NCBI GenBank assembly: GCA_905221615.1
Contig: CAJNDT010005779.1
Location: 1,646,752 to 1,710,751 of the forward strand
Source of the DNA: Symbiodinium sp. CCMP2592
Taxonomy: Eukaryota; Sar; Dinophyceae; Suessiales; Symbiodiniaceae
Direction: 5' to 3'
DNA length: 64,000 nucleotides
A program made the translations under genes and the position numbers. Below the pieces are notes generated by a model. It was not told where the DNA came from. It did no database searches and was given only the letters and a program-made list of their open reading frames with translations. Positions 41,232 to 52,654 of the stretch are shown piece after piece (within the stretch, counting starts at the first letter, position 1; each line of letters opens with the position of its first letter).

Positions 41232-42106
41232 AACAGGAGCCCCCCAAAAGCAGGTTATTTGAGGTTGAGGCAGGGTCTAGAGATCTGGATGCATTGTGCG
41301 CCGCTACCTGTGGTGCAATGCCCGACCTGATCCCCACGCATACCGCCGCTCCATGTTAAATGGTTTGGGGTTAAGGCTTCGGGTTTAGGATGAAGGGTTT
41401 ATGTTTGGGGGTTTTAGGGTTCGGGTTTAGGGTTTCGGGTGCGGTTTTCCCTTCAGCTGTCAAGCAATCGATCCGGAATTGTCGGGCACTATCCCGAAGC
41501 CCAAACCCCAACAAACCCCTCGCCTCAATTGCAAATCCCGGAACCCCTAAACCCTGAACCCGACACCCTCACCCCAAACCCGAAAAATCGCAAACAGAAT
41601 CCGCGCACTCTGCAGGGCCCACTAGGCTCTCCCGGCGCTAGACCTATCCAGCTGAGGAAATGGGACCTTAGGAGTATTTAGGGTTTAGGGTTCTGATTCT
41701 GGTGATGTCATTTCATATGGAGTTCGGAGCTTTTCACAAACCCAATCGCTTAAGGTTAAGGCTTCAAGCGTCAATGTTAGACCATTTCTGTCTCGCAGGG
41801 CCTCACCGGGAAAGGATATCCTGTCACGGTGCGTCCGGCCGTTGATACGGTCCAGACTGTCAGCTGCCGAGAGAGAGATGTTTCCATCCACGGTTGAAGC
41901 AAAATAGTTGCAGGGTTTAGGCTCCCTGAGCCCTGCTATAAACCCTAAACCCTGCCGCCCTAAATCCATATCCGAGTTTAGGCATTTGCTTTCTGAGTTT
42001 GGTGCAGCTTTCGTTTTATTCGGATGTTTCTTCGCGCGCGCGTCTGCTCTTCGGACAGGCACAGAAAGTCGTTGGGCTTCTAGTCTCTTCCTATAAAACC
42101 TCCGAG

Positions 42107-42220
42107 AGTAGAAGCCAGAAAGTTGGAGCATTATTATCCTCATGCCCTTAATGTAAAGCATAGGGAATCCCAGCACGCATCATCCTAAATCCATCTTCCG
42201 ACTTTTGGGGGTTCACTATA
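42107..42220. mobile_element. Foldback family B, copy 6
   Basis: Arms AGTAGAAGCCAGAAAGTTGG and CGACTTTTGGGGGTTCACTA. TA is seen on the right, GA on the left (probably mutated). Confidence 0.8.
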
Positions 42221-43228
42221 TAGTCTCCATTGTATAGTTCCTCTGTTTCAGGCTAACCAATCTTTTTTGGTTAGGATCCGATAATTTTGTTCTTCCCCAA
42301 GAATCAAAGGAACTCGAATGGAGACTGTAGGCTTGCTGTATCTTTGTATGGATCAGGGCAGGCAACACGTGGACTAACCATATCGGTTCATGGTTCATTA
42401 TTTTAAGACATGCTTGTCAAGACAAGACAGTTTGGAGCATATTACATGTGTTGGAGAAATGAGTCATATTTTTCCCTTGCACCCCCTCCCAAGGGTGCCT
42501 TGTATCAAACGTCCTATCACATGCCCCGACACCTTATTCTAGATATTCAGACCCCTACAGTACTTTGGGGCTTGGGAATCTTTTTCAACTTACTAATACT
42601 GAAATCAAAAAGCTGCGGTTTCCGTCAAGAAGTCTGCAGCACGCATTCCCCGCGACAGCCGACCGCGCCCAATACCCCTCGACTTAGGAAGATAGCTCAG
42701 ATCTCTCTTAAACGTAAGGTAGTTATTGTGATTTCTATGGTTTTTAGTTATCCCTGAATTCGGGGTACTGGGCTCTTTGGGTCCTGAGACTCCAACAAAG
42801 CCCATCCCATTCTCGTCGCTTTGCTTTGGTTTGGGGTCCAGAAGTTTGAAGTACGTACTGCTGCTCAGGGGGTGAGAGCTTACAGATGTTCATCTGTTTC
42901 TTTGCAGACTACCCTAAACCCTATTTGCTTTCCCCTCAAAGGTTCATAAGTACCTACATTACGTGGGTGACTGCCCCAAACCATACTAGAAGCCCTGCTG
43001 TATGCCATGCAAGTACTTAGGAACCCTCAAAGGAACTCTAAACCCAATACCCTTAAAGCCTTGAAGGAGCCCTAGATCCTAAACCCTTACAGGACTTTGT
43101 CTTAACGCATCATAAACTCGAAACCCATCCCCCAAAAAAACGATTCTTCGCTCACAGGCCATAAGCTCCAAACCGGAGTTGAGGGTTCAGGGTTTAGGGT
43201 TTGGGTTTCAGGATTTAGGGTTCAAGTG

Positions 43229-43336
43229 CCTAGAGGCTCATACGCTACCCCTTTGTTAAGGTACCTGAATTTCTATATAACAGATCCGAACCATTAAACT
43301 AGGTATCCTAACAAAGGGGAGGGTATGACCCCCTAG
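43229..43336. mobile_element. Single-copy foldback P
   Basis: Arms GAGGCTCATACGCTACCCCT and AGGGGAGGGTATGACCCCC, with TA at the edges. Confidence 0.75.
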
Positions 43337-43381
43337 GTAGGGTTCCATGGTTGAGGGTTTGTTCTTTGGAATCTCCCCGAG

Positions 43382-43449
43382 GTGAAACATGCAATCCGGG
43401 CCAAATACGCGGCTTGCCGTCATTCAATGCGCGAAGCCGCAAGCCCAAG
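43382..43449 (+). CDS. Exon candidate, unknown protein
   Basis: Acceptor CCGAG|G and donor CCCAAG|GC. The frame reads VKHAIRAKYAACRHSMREAA. It lies upstream of the laminin-G-like gene and could be an earlier exon of it. Confidence 0.35.
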
Positions 43450-43478
43450 GCAGTCTGCGACCCCTCAAAGTCAACCAC

Positions 43479-43575
43479 AGGGGCCTTAATACGTACCTGT
43501 ATTTTTTTGATGGTTGTTTACTGCAATTGTTCTAGTATACTGGGCCCCAAGACCCTAGTCTAGTTATTAAGGAAG
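43479..43575. mobile_element. Foldback family E, diverged copy
   Basis: AGGGGCCTTAATACGTACC ... TCTAGTTATTAAGGAAG. Confidence 0.7.
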
Positions 43576-43911
43576 ACCTCTATGTTAAAACCCTTCTAAA
43601 CCCCAACGCAGCAACCCTCATACCCGCAAAAAGTCATTCGAGGCTTTCAAAATTTTAAACCTAAACTCCGCACCCTAAACCCCACACCCTAAACCCTACA
43701 CTCTAAGGCCTAAACCCTGATCTGTTTGGCCCACCTACGCGCCCGACCACCTCCGACTAGACCCTGCAATCTCCCAGACCATGGCCGTTTTCTTGTGGGG
43801 GCTTAGGGGTTTTGGGGTTTGGGGCCGGGGTTTGTTTTTTGGGGTGGGTTTGGGGGTAAGGGTTTAGGTTTTTGTTTGGGGTTCAGGTTTAAGGGTTTAT
43901 TAGCTGGAAGT

Positions 43912-44090
43912 TCATGGACAGTTATAAGTGGGGTGTTAGGGTTAAGTCTAGGGTTCCCTTAAGGGTTCTAGAGGGTTTAGGGTTTAGGATAGTTATAAGT
44001 TATAAGTGGGGTTAGAAGTAGGGTAACTGTAGTTATACGCCCTATATGGAGACTTATAGCCCTGCTAATAAGTACCCATGAACCTCCGAG
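43912..44090. mobile_element. Foldback family D, copy 3
   Basis: Arms GCTGGAAGTTCATGGACAGT and GTACCCATGAACCTCCGAG. It is longer because TTTAGGG-like sequence and a second GTTATAAGTGGGGTTA unit lie inside, so other sequence was inserted into an older copy. Confidence 0.8.
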
Positions 44091-45747
44091 TAGGCTGCAT
44101 TACGCGAAACTGCTCATAGCAGTCATTTGAAGGAAATCGTATACTGGTAATGGAGCAGCAGTTCCAATATGAAGAGGTAAGGTAATACTGCTGAGTTGAA
44201 ATGGTTATACATCGAATTGAGAGGAAAGTATTTCTAGATTCTGGGCTCTTGCCGCTTAGGATTGCCAAAGTTGCATCGTCAAGCTGTGCACCACGACGGA
44301 CGGCATGGTAGAGATGAAGGATTCACATCTTCTGACGCTGGGCTTGGGGTTATCTCACAAGTTCGCCGTTCTGGATTGCCGGTGTTCTCCCACTCAGGCT
44401 CCCTCTTTAGTACGATTGTGGTGTGTTCTTTGGATCCACGCAGTGGCATTTCTTTGGACAGCCACTAATCTTGAAGGATCAAGCAAGAGGAGCATGTAGA
44501 CTTTCAGCAAGAAACTGGAACTGTTTGAAAGGGTTACCACACAGTTGGTGTAACGCTGTCTTGGCTGCATCCCATGACCTTTCAACTCATCATCGTCGTG
44601 TTCATCTCCATCTTCATGATTATCATCAGCATGTTCATCATTATCGTCAGAAACAGACAGAGGGGGAGAGAGAGAGAGCGAGAGAGAGAATTTATTGTAA
44701 TATCAGCAGAAGGTCATGCACAGTCCTACTCTGGTTGTTTCGGCCGCTGAGCTGAACCCCCCGGCCCCAAGCTCCAAATCGTACAGGTGTCCCGTAAAGG
44801 TTCTTCTGCGGGCCTTTTAAGGTTTTATACGGGTTCGTTTAAGGATGGACTACAGCCTCGTTGATGACATCACCTTGATCATGGTGGACAGTGCCTTTGA
44901 TGCCTGTACATGAACGGTTCCCACCAAGTAACATTCCTGAGGTGCAGTCGTAAATGCATCTTGTTACTTGGTACGGTTGAGATGAATAATTCTCAGTTCA
45001 GAGGTATGCGGAGTCTCGAGTTCAGGGGGGTTCGTACTTTAAAGGCTCCAAGAGGACATCAACCCTAAATGCAACAATCCCTGCAAACCCTATAAACTAG
45101 AAATGCGCAGGTCCCATTAAAGCCTAAAGCCGCGTTCCTCTGAACGTGTTCATCAACAGTGAAACCTCATAAACCCCAAACCCCTGGCGCCCTGTAAAAA
45201 CCCGAAGCCCTACAAACCATAAACCAAAAGCCCAGATCCCTAAACCCTGAACCAGTGAAAAAACCTGAACGCTCAAACCTTAAACCCAATCGGCCTTGCA
45301 GTAGCTCAGACGTTTGTGCAGCCGTAAAAAGGAGCTCAAAAAAAACCTTAAACCTATGTAGCCCGAATCCTTTGCGCACAGGTCTGGTTGCAAACCCATT
45401 GGTTCGCTTGTCCTTCGACGATCCGGAGACTACCGGGCTGCTTCGGGTTTAAGTGTTTTTTCTACTTTTAAGGCTTAGGGTTTTGAGGATATTTTGGGAT
45501 TTTTCCTTCCGGTTTAAGACCTTGGGATCTTCTTTGGTATTGCTTTGGGGCTTCAGGGTTTAACTTCTTGTTCAGTACAGGGGTTAGGTATTAAATTTCG
45601 GGGTGTCGGGGGCTTCAGATTTTGTGTATGGTTCTGGCTGCATTTCGATCTAGGTCCCATGCTTTTCGTGGTTTGGGGATTGAGGCTTCGGGGTTTAAGT
45701 TCAGGTTCATGTGGAGACAAGTACAGGATGTTCGTTTAGGGTTCGGT

Positions 45748-45748
45748 G

Positions 45749-45787
<39 letters not shown>

Positions 45788-45788
45788 T
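45748..45788. repeat. TA then GT microsatellite
   Basis: TATATATATATATATATG followed by GTGTGTGTGTGTG. Confidence 0.9.
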
Positions 45789-45843
45789 TGTGGGTCTGCC
45801 TGTGTGTATGCATCTTAACGTTTTCTGTGTGTACTGATGCAAG

Positions 45844-45930
45844 GTTCCCGCCACAGAGAAAGCGTCTCTTCCCCATCGAGAAGCAGTTTGATGTAGGTCC
45901 TGTTGGTGCCATGCCCAGCAAGTCCCGCAT
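45844..45930 (+). CDS. Exon candidate upstream of the laminin-G-like domain
   Basis: Acceptor GCAAG|G and donor CGCAT|GTAACT. The frame reads FPPQRKRLFPIEKQFDVGPV and then GAMPSKSR. The phase does not fit the next candidate directly, so an exon may be missing. Confidence 0.4.
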
Positions 45931-46021
45931 GTAACTCTCAACCCCAAAGCTGCGCATTATAGCTACTCTAGATCTCTAGCTACACTTGGAATTTTTATAT
46001 TTCCGCGGCGTTTGTTACCAG

Positions 46022-46084
46022 CGTATCCCTCAATTCGATCATGATCAGGAGAATCTGGGCTACGAAGCCATCAGCGGCTCCACA
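46022..46084 (+). CDS. Exon candidate upstream of the laminin-G-like domain
   Basis: Acceptor TTACCAG and donor CCACAG|GTACGC. In one frame it reads RIPQFDHDQENLGYEAISGS, acidic and protein-like. Confidence 0.4.
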
Positions 46085-46232
46085 GGTACGCCGACAGCAG
46101 ATTCATTCCTTGTCCGGTGCATATGGTTAGCTCGCACACCCTCCTTGGCAATTATGTCTAGACTGCACCATATTCTGCAACCCTGTCTCACGACACTACT
46201 ATACCCCGACATTAAGCCGAACATGAGTCCAG

Positions 46233-46322
46233 GTACTTTCCAGAACCCTGAGGAGGTCACCGCTGTGAACTCTGGTGGCAAGCGCGGTGTCAACTTCGAC
46301 GGACCCAGCGCGGGCCATCGAT
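46233..46322 (+). CDS. Laminin-G-like gene: first recognisable domain exon
   Basis: Acceptor GTCCAG|G and donor CGAT|GTAAAG. The frame contains PEEVTAVNSGGKRGVNFDGP. A 'G...v.FdG' strand is typical of the first strand of laminin-G/concanavalin-like sandwich domains. The following exons supply the remaining strands in order. Confidence 0.5.
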
Positions 46323-47033
46323 GTAAAGATTCCACATGTATCCGTCAAGTGTGACTAAGCCGTTAAGCAGGGGTATAGTGACAAGTATTTGTCCCTTGCA
46401 GCACGTGCCAGCTATTTGCTACGGCACCGTCAAGTCTGATTTCCATAAAGGCTCCGATGTTGTTGTGGTTATTTTTAGGAGCGATGGTTTCTGGCCAAGC
46501 GTGGAGATTTCCCCGAACCTCCCGAAACCTTGGTATCCTAGGGTTCCCATACCCATCGTTTGAACCTTACAACCTATTTAGTATAGCATTGTTGTATTCA
46601 AGCTCGGAGCCAAGTTTGTTTGTGGAGGATCCTGTATCCCTCCACAGCTGTGGCCTACAGGGTTTAGGGCTTAAGGTTTAGGATTGAGGGTTTAGGGTAC
46701 CTGGACCCCAAAAGTATGTAGAATAACAGCCTTCGATAGGTTTTGGGCCAGTATTACCTACTGTTGGGGTCTAGATAAGACGTTGCAATAACAACAGCAG
46801 TCGCTTAATCTACACAAGCTCAGGAGGCAAACAGGTGATGCCTCCATGATGCTTCTGCCGTGTTCGCTTGAGTCCCAAAAGCCGAATCGGTAAACTACGT
46901 AACCACCAAATTAAACTTCGATGCCTCGTAAAAAGACTAAAATTGTTAAACCCACCTAAGCCCCTAAGCTCAAAAACGAACAAGACCTATATACATGCAT
47001 CATGAAGGACGTGGCTGCTTGCTCCTTCCACAG

Positions 47034-47112
47034 GCTGTGCAGCTTGGATCGGAGACTCAGAGCAAATGGGGCTGATGAGAAATGGCGCAGCGCGTGCATG
47101 AATTGCCAATCC
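47034..47112 (+). CDS. Exon candidate within the laminin-G-like gene
   Basis: Acceptor TTCCACAG|G. The frame reads LCSLDRRLRANGADEKWRSA. A short dispersed palindromic repeat starts immediately after it (47116). Confidence 0.35.
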
Positions 47113-47115
47113 CCT

Positions 47116-47196
47116 CGGGATCAAAATAGCACAAAAGCCTCATGTAGTATGGTCTTTGGGCCCAAAGGCCTTAATATATGAGTCCTTAGATCCCTA
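47116..47196. repeat. Dispersed repeat N, copy 2
   Basis: GGGATCAAAATAGCACAAAA ... GAGTCCTTAGATCCCTA, shared interior TATGGTCTTTGGGCCC. Confidence 0.8.
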
Positions 47197-47206
47197 TAGG
47201 GATCCG

Positions 47207-47230
47207 CTGCTGCTGCTGCTGCTGCTGCTG
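47207..47230. repeat. (CTG)8 trinucleotide repeat
   Basis: Eight CTG units directly after the dispersed repeat N copy. Confidence 0.95.
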
Positions 47231-47361
47231 CAATTGCACTTTTCCGTGGCTCCGGGACATATCAGGGCTGTTAGAAGGAAGGGTGTATGCAAAACCCTAA
47301 ACGCCTGAACCCCGAAAAACCCTAAACCCACAAAGGCCACAAGCCCCCAAAAACCCCCACT

Positions 47362-47450
47362 GAGGAGTGGACGATCTCTGTGTGGACTCTGGCGCCCATC
47401 GACGTGGCCGCGCGAACTTATCGGGATCTCATAGGCGCCTCGGGGGTTGC
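47362..47450 (+). CDS. Laminin-G-like gene: 'TISVW' exon
   Basis: The frame reads EEWTISVWTLAPIDVAARTY and then RDLIGASG. 'W-T-I-S-V-W' is the characteristic strand of laminin-G_3/concanavalin-like domains ('fTisfWv'). The end is either a GC donor after CTCATAG or a GT donor after TCGGGG. Confidence 0.55.
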
Positions 47451-47550
47451 CCCTTGTGGGGCTTAGTGTGGGGGCCTTATTATAATCCTTGAAGCGTTCC
47501 TTAAAGGGGTCTATAGGGATCTATAGTAGGGGTTCTATGGTACAGGGGCC

Positions 47551-47652
47551 TGGTCAATCACCTATAACATTCTTGGGGGGTTTCTTATGAACTATTATCT
47601 TGATTATAGTGTAATGGGCCCCAAAAGCCTTATTCTGATCATTAAGGCCCCT
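47551..47652. mobile_element. Foldback family E, copy
   Basis: AGGGGCCTGGTCAATCACC ... TCTGATCATTAAGGCCCCT with interior TATAGTGTAATGGGCCCC. Confidence 0.85.
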
Positions 47653-47957
47653 CCTTATGTTAGGCTTGGAATGGTTTAGTCCAAATGGGAGGAGGGTCTA
47701 CCTGTCCCTATTGCTCCATGTGTTGCTTCTGGTTCCTGGATCCAAAAAGAGGCCCGTCTAAGGCCTAGTATATGGGTGCATGGCCGGAGGTTCCTTTTTT
47801 AGAGTTATATTCCATCTGTCTATCATAACCCAAAAACGGAACTACAACGGAGACTGTGTACCTAGTCCCCCCAACTACCCTCTACTATACCCTACATGCC
47901 CACTTTTAGGGACCATAAGGGTTCCATTACAGGGCCATTGGGGGGTCCTGGTAGGTA

Positions 47958-48089
47958 CGTGGAGGGTCCGGGGACTTAGCAAGTAGGTAGTAAGTAGACT
48001 TATAAGTACCCTAAAAAGGGACCCTAATTGGGGTTATGGTACTTATAAGTCCCTAAAATAACCAGTTACTAAGTCCCCCGACCCTCCAA
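47958..48089. mobile_element. Foldback family J, copy 3
   Basis: Arms CGTGGAGGGTCCGGGGACTT and AAGTCCCCCGACCCTCCAAC, with TA on both sides. Confidence 0.85.
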
Positions 48090-48177
48090 CTAGGGGTTTA
48101 ACTTTACGGCTTGGGGAAGTCGAGGGTTCAGGGTCTGGGATAGGCATACCCTGAGCCCGAAGCATGCTGGTAGTTTT

Positions 48178-48355
48178 GGGGTTTAGGGTTCAGGGGTTTA
48201 GGGTTTTAGGGTTTAGGGTTTTAGGGTTTAGGGTTTTAGGGTTAAGGGTTTAGGGGTTTAGGGTTAAGGGTTTCGGGGTTTAGGGTTAAGGGTTCAGGGG
48301 TTTAGGGTTTGGGGGTTTAGGGTTAAGGGTTCAGGGGTTTAGGGTTTAGGGTCTA
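48178..48355 (+). repeat. Telomere-like TTTAGGG tract
   Basis: Alternating TTTAGGG, TTTTAGGG and TTAAGGG units with regular TTTAGGGGTTTAGGG spacing. Confidence 0.95.
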
Positions 48356-48630
48356 GCCCTTGCTGCCAGGCGAATCTCCACTAAGGACCTTGCCCACAAG
48401 AACTCTGAAGGAGATCCGAAATTCCTAGGCCTTGGTATAGTAGCCCCCGCGACCTCCTATGAACTCCGAAGATCACCAACGCCTCAAACCCGGCCCTAAA
48501 CCCTATAAACCCTGAACCCTAAACCGTTCGAACGCCGAGTCCGCAGAAGCCCTCTTGCTCCTGGTCAGATCATGCACTCGAAGCCCTGAATGCCAGCCTG
48601 AATGCTAAACCCTAAGCCAGACACCCATAC

Positions 48631-48732
48631 GGGAGTTTCCGAAAATTAGGGGTACCTTACTTTGGGGTCCTTATAATGAGGATCCTACTATTTAGGGTAC
48701 CATATTAGGGTCCCCTATTTTCGGAAACTCCC
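48631..48732. mobile_element. Foldback family A, copy 8
   Basis: Arms GGGAGTTTCCGAAAATTAGG and CCCTATTTTCGGAAACTCCC, flanked on both sides by ATAC. Best-preserved copy. Confidence 0.95.
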
Positions 48733-49080
48733 ATACTGCCTGGAGCCTCCAAGCCTCAGTGCGCTGGTCAGATTGCCAAACCCTATAGAAACCTTATGAA
48801 CGAACCTGTAAACATCTCTCAAGCCTTACAAGTAGGGGTCGACATGCTTACCACCAGTATCCCTTCGGGTTCCTCACTATGATTTCAGTCTGGTACACCC
48901 CGAAACCCTCTTGCAATATTTAATGCCCTTAAACGATAATCCTAGAAACCCCTGATTGAACCGTTAGCTGCTACAGGAGCCCCTATTCTAAGTCTAAAGA
49001 CCCCTGTACTCCCCAAACCTCGTGTCACACAGTCTCTCGACTGTTCCTACTTCATTTACAACAGTTACTTACCTTTGGGT

Positions 49081-49144
49081 AGTAGGGAATGGAAGAACGG
49101 TAGTAATAGTAGTTATAATTGTACCGCATTCCTCCATTCCCTAC
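49081..49144. mobile_element. Single-copy short foldback R
   Basis: Arms GTAGGGAATGGAAGAACGG and CATTCCTCCATTCCCTAC, with TA on both sides. Confidence 0.7.
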
Positions 49145-49242
49145 TAAGCAACGGTGAGGTTAGTGGAGCAAGTCTCTATTGTGCCCTAAACCTCAAAAGC
49201 TCTCATTGTGCTGGTCAGATTCACCGAACTCGCAAGAGCTCA

Positions 49243-49307
49243 TTGCCGTGATTCTCGCCCGAGGACGACTTGGGACCCTTGGCCGCCTTTCAGCCGGATG
49301 GTGGAAG
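49243..49307 (+). CDS. Exon candidate within the laminin-G-like gene
   Basis: One frame reads FSPEDDLGPLAAFQPDGGRR between two recognisable domain exons. Another frame is also open, so the reading is tentative. Confidence 0.3.
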
Positions 49308-49820
49308 GAGGGTTTATAGGGTTTTATAGGGTTTAGGGTCTGTAGGGTGTATAGGGTTTATAGGGCTTAGGGTTTGTAGGGTTTGGGCTTAGGTTTAGGT
49401 TTTTTGGAGTTGTGGTGTACCTAGAGCCCGAAAGTAGGTAACACAATGGGCAAACGATTGAACGGTCACTGTTCTGCGCACTCTTGGGTTCCAGGCAGGG
49501 CCGTTGGTGTAGGTTGTAGGTCAGTTTAGGTGTTTTTACTAGTGTTAGAGCATGCAGGGCTTCTCCCCTTCAAGGACCCACATTCAAGAATCCCACATAA
49601 AGCCTGTAGGGAATGGGGGTTGTAAAACCGGCGGAAGGTGTTCTCATCATGCTGATTGTCGTTGTCATGGGCGGGGCACTCACATGTTCCTTGCCCGGCG
49701 AAAAGCTCCCGAGGGCGATGAGCATGAACTAGAATTGCAAACAACGCCAGGGGTCTCAATATGGGTTGCACGTGTAGTTCTGAAAATTGCACGAAAAATG
49801 GGTCTACCCTACAGTTTCAG

Positions 49821-49935
49821 CCACCATCTTGAACAGGAACTACAACAGCAACTCCTTCGTGGAGGGCTTCAACGCCCGTGAGTTAGCCGACGGCTGGCAT
49901 CACATCGCTGTCGTGGGCCGCAGCCGGCGGACCTC
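49821..49935 (+). CDS. Laminin-G-like gene: 'DGWHHIAVV' exon
   Basis: Acceptor GTTTCAG. The frame reads NRNYNSNSFVEGFNARELAD and GWHHIAVVGRSRRTS. 'l.DGWHHIAVV' is the hallmark strand of laminin-G domains. Ending at ACCTC|GCAACT (GC donor) joins in phase to the exon at 51267, giving RRTS-YYVDGLRIG, exactly the expected continuation. Confidence 0.65.
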
Positions 49936-50666
49936 GCAACTTGCCCACAAATACATACCCAGTTCCTGCTATCCACTGATGCCAGACTACTGGATGCACC
50001 TCGATCATGATTTTGTGAGTGCTTCATGCTGGTACATGTTTAGGTATCTCATTATATGAGAATGTAACCTGTTTATTATGGTACATGCACACTCTCACAG
50101 TCCGAAGCCCAGGTTTGACTGCTTTACACTTTTCATGTTTGCTTCTGCATCCCGCATGCCGCTCGCCTACAGCCCCTCAGCCCGAAACCGGGCTGGATGA
50201 ATTGGCAACACCACAGAAATGTGACTCTATGGTACCTTTGCAGTCCTTGTTGACTTATACCTTGATCTGCACCCGGCCCAGACGCTAGTGAAAATATTCA
50301 GCAGTCGCGGGAAGTGGCACCCAACCATCAAGTCTGCAAGCCGAAGCCCAGATCTCGAACCCTTACCCTGAGCGATGGGGCCTTCAAGGTTTTTCATGGT
50401 GATCAGTAGTAGTCGTAGTAGTAGTAGTAGTAGGAGGAGGAGGAGGAGCAGGGCTTCTCCTGATATAATCTTAGAATATCAGAACCTATACACGTACTCA
50501 GTAATAAAAAGCTCATCTTGAACTGAAGCCTCGTAACCGATCCGAAACCCTAATGTTCTGACTTCCTTACGAGCAGGGCACCTTCCCGTAGATGCGGGTA
50601 GGGCTCCTTCTCACAAGAGGTCCCTAAAGGTCCATGTGCCCCAATCTCAAAGCAGTCCCTCTATAT

Positions 50667-50768
50667 GGGTGGTTGTCAAAATTAGGGTCCCTTTTTGGGT
50701 ACCCTAAATATGAGGTGCCGTACTAAATTAGGGATCCAAACAGGGACCATAATTTTTGACAACCACCC
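50667..50768. mobile_element. Foldback family C, copy 3
   Basis: Arms GGGTGGTTGTCAAAATTAGG and AATTTTTGACAACCACCC, with ATAT on both sides. Confidence 0.95.
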
Positions 50769-50833
50769 ATATGTACTTTGGGGCCAATGTATATAGTAGT
50801 TGGGCACATGGACCTTAGGGGATGTCACATTAC

Positions 50834-50912
50834 TACCTAGACCCCCAAGAGTAAGTAAAATAATGGCCCAAAACCAACAAAATATTATGATTCTACATAC
50901 TTTTGGGGTCCA
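50834..50912. mobile_element. Foldback family G, copy
   Basis: CCTAGACCCCCAAGAGTAAG ... CTACATACTTTTGGGGTCC. Confidence 0.75.
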
Positions 50913-51055
50913 CGGAACAGGTTTTGGAGTCTCTTGGTCTTACTTCGCGTCTTTCGATGACTTGCACCTCAACGCCCAACGCTCCCAACCCAAGTCTTCA
51001 AACGAAAAATCCGAAACCCCCTAGCCGAAGCCTTACCGGAAACCCCAAAAGATAG

Positions 51056-51151
51056 CGGCCTTAATAAGTACCTATGCTATTGCGGGGGGTCCTTTTCATA
51101 ATTACAGTATAATGCGCCCCAAAACCCTATTAAAATTAATATAACGCCCCT
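51056..51151. mobile_element. Foldback family E, copy
   Basis: AGCGGCCTTAATAAGTACC ... AATATAACGCCCCTA with interior TACAGTATAATGCGCCCC. Confidence 0.8.
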
Positions 51152-51266
51152 ATGTTACACCCTCCAACCCTTAAATCTCCAAACCATAGCCCATATAGAA
51201 TCTATACATAAGCACCTCAAAGAACCCAAGCGCTCGCAACAGAAGCGTTCTAGGACCCCCACCAAG

Positions 51267-51309
51267 GTACTACGTCGACGGCTTGAGGATCGGTTCGAAG
51301 CGGTCGCAG
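51267..51309 (+). CDS. Laminin-G-like gene: 'YYVDGLRIG' exon
   Basis: Acceptor ACCAAG|G; frame YYVDGLRIGSKRSQ. 'YVDG.~vG' is the classic strand following WHHIAVV. The donor is TCGCAG|GCCAGG (GC type), in phase with the island at 51897. Confidence 0.65.
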
Positions 51310-51699
51310 GCCAGGGCGTGGTGTTTGCGATGTGGTCTTAATTTCCAGGTTAGGGTTTAGGTCTTTGGCTTATATTGAATTCAAGGCTTTAGGGGATAAG
51401 GTTTCAGGAATCTCAACCCTACGCCCTTAAAGAAGCACTCCTAGAACTCCATCGAAAGGAGGGTTTAGGCATGTTTCGATGGATCTACATGCCCGTCAAC
51501 TTTTGCTGGCAAGTTCAGCAAATAGGAAGTTCCTAGAATGTAGAAGTTTGCCTCCACCTCTCACTGAGGCCGCAGCGTGAAGCCCAGATGAACCAAGCAC
51601 AAACGCACCCGGCAGACGACACCCGAAACCCTAGACCCTAACCCTGAACCTTAGCGCCAAGCCCCAAGCCCTAAACGCCCTAAACCCTATACTATAGGG

Positions 51700-51812
51700 A
51701 TTACATATAAAAAAAAAGGGTTGTGCTTTGGGACATATTTTAATTTCCCCTATTTCCTTATAAAGGGAACCTATTCATCAATAATTTTCAAAGGGTTTAA
51801 AGCACAACCCAG
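51700..51812. mobile_element. Single-copy foldback Q
   Basis: AAAGGGTTGTGCTTTGGGAC pairs with TTTAAAGCACAACCC. It is nested beside a partial family E piece (TATAGTATAATGGGCCCC). Confidence 0.65.
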
Positions 51813-51896
51813 TATAGTATAATGGGCCCCTACATCCTATTCTAATGTTAAGGCCCCTATATTACGGCCTAAATTCGAGCAGTTACAGCCGGCCAG

Positions 51897-51945
51897 GCAC
51901 GAGGGACCATCGGCGTGGTGGGGAACAGCCGCGGCTGCAGAGCTG
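51897..51945 (+). CDS. Laminin-G-like gene: 'GTIGVVGNS' exon
   Basis: Acceptor GGCCAG|G; frame ARGTIGVVGNSRG, the 'G.i..vGns' strand expected after YVDG in laminin-G-type domains. The 3' boundary is unresolved. Confidence 0.5.
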
Positions 51946-52654
51946 CTGGGCAAAACCTGACTCTTTCACAATTCCTTGCACAGTATACTATAGGGGCACT
52001 TATTCATAATGACCTTGTTTTTTGGGTTCCTTACTAGGCATGGCATAATGGACTTCTTTGCATCGTATACCTAAAAACCGACGACCCCTACTTAGTAGCT
52101 GAGTGGGTAACTTTTACCTTTGGGGGTTCATACAATCCTACCATAATTGCAATTTACAAGGTTCACGGGCTAGGGTGCTGAGCCCCTAAGCCCAAGCCTT
52201 AACCATGTTGTAGTCCGTGAGCTTGTGAAGATTTCAGCACTGAGCAGTGGACCTAGACTGGTATGTTCCCCTGAGAACCATCTAGGATGCTTCCTATTGA
52301 CTAGCCAAGCCCTGAAACGGGCGCCCTTCTTCTGTGTACAAGGGGCTACTGCATTTTCTAGAACTTCAAAATGCGAGCCCTTTAGAGTTTTTTTCCGAAC
52401 TTGGATCCCTGAAATGGCAAAGTAAAAAGACAATGTTGCGGGTCTCCCAAGCAGACCCGGTTGAACAATGTGAAAAAGCATATACCGAAGAAGCCCTCAA
52501 CTCAACCCTAAACCTATCGAATAAGTATGCAACAAGCCCAAGACTGAGGTTCTAGTTGCCCCCAAACCCTAAGTCAATAGAAAGACACTAAGGCAACAGC
52601 CCTCATCACCAGGCTCTTGTAATCACAAGCGTGTCAAAAAAAGAAGTACTACAG

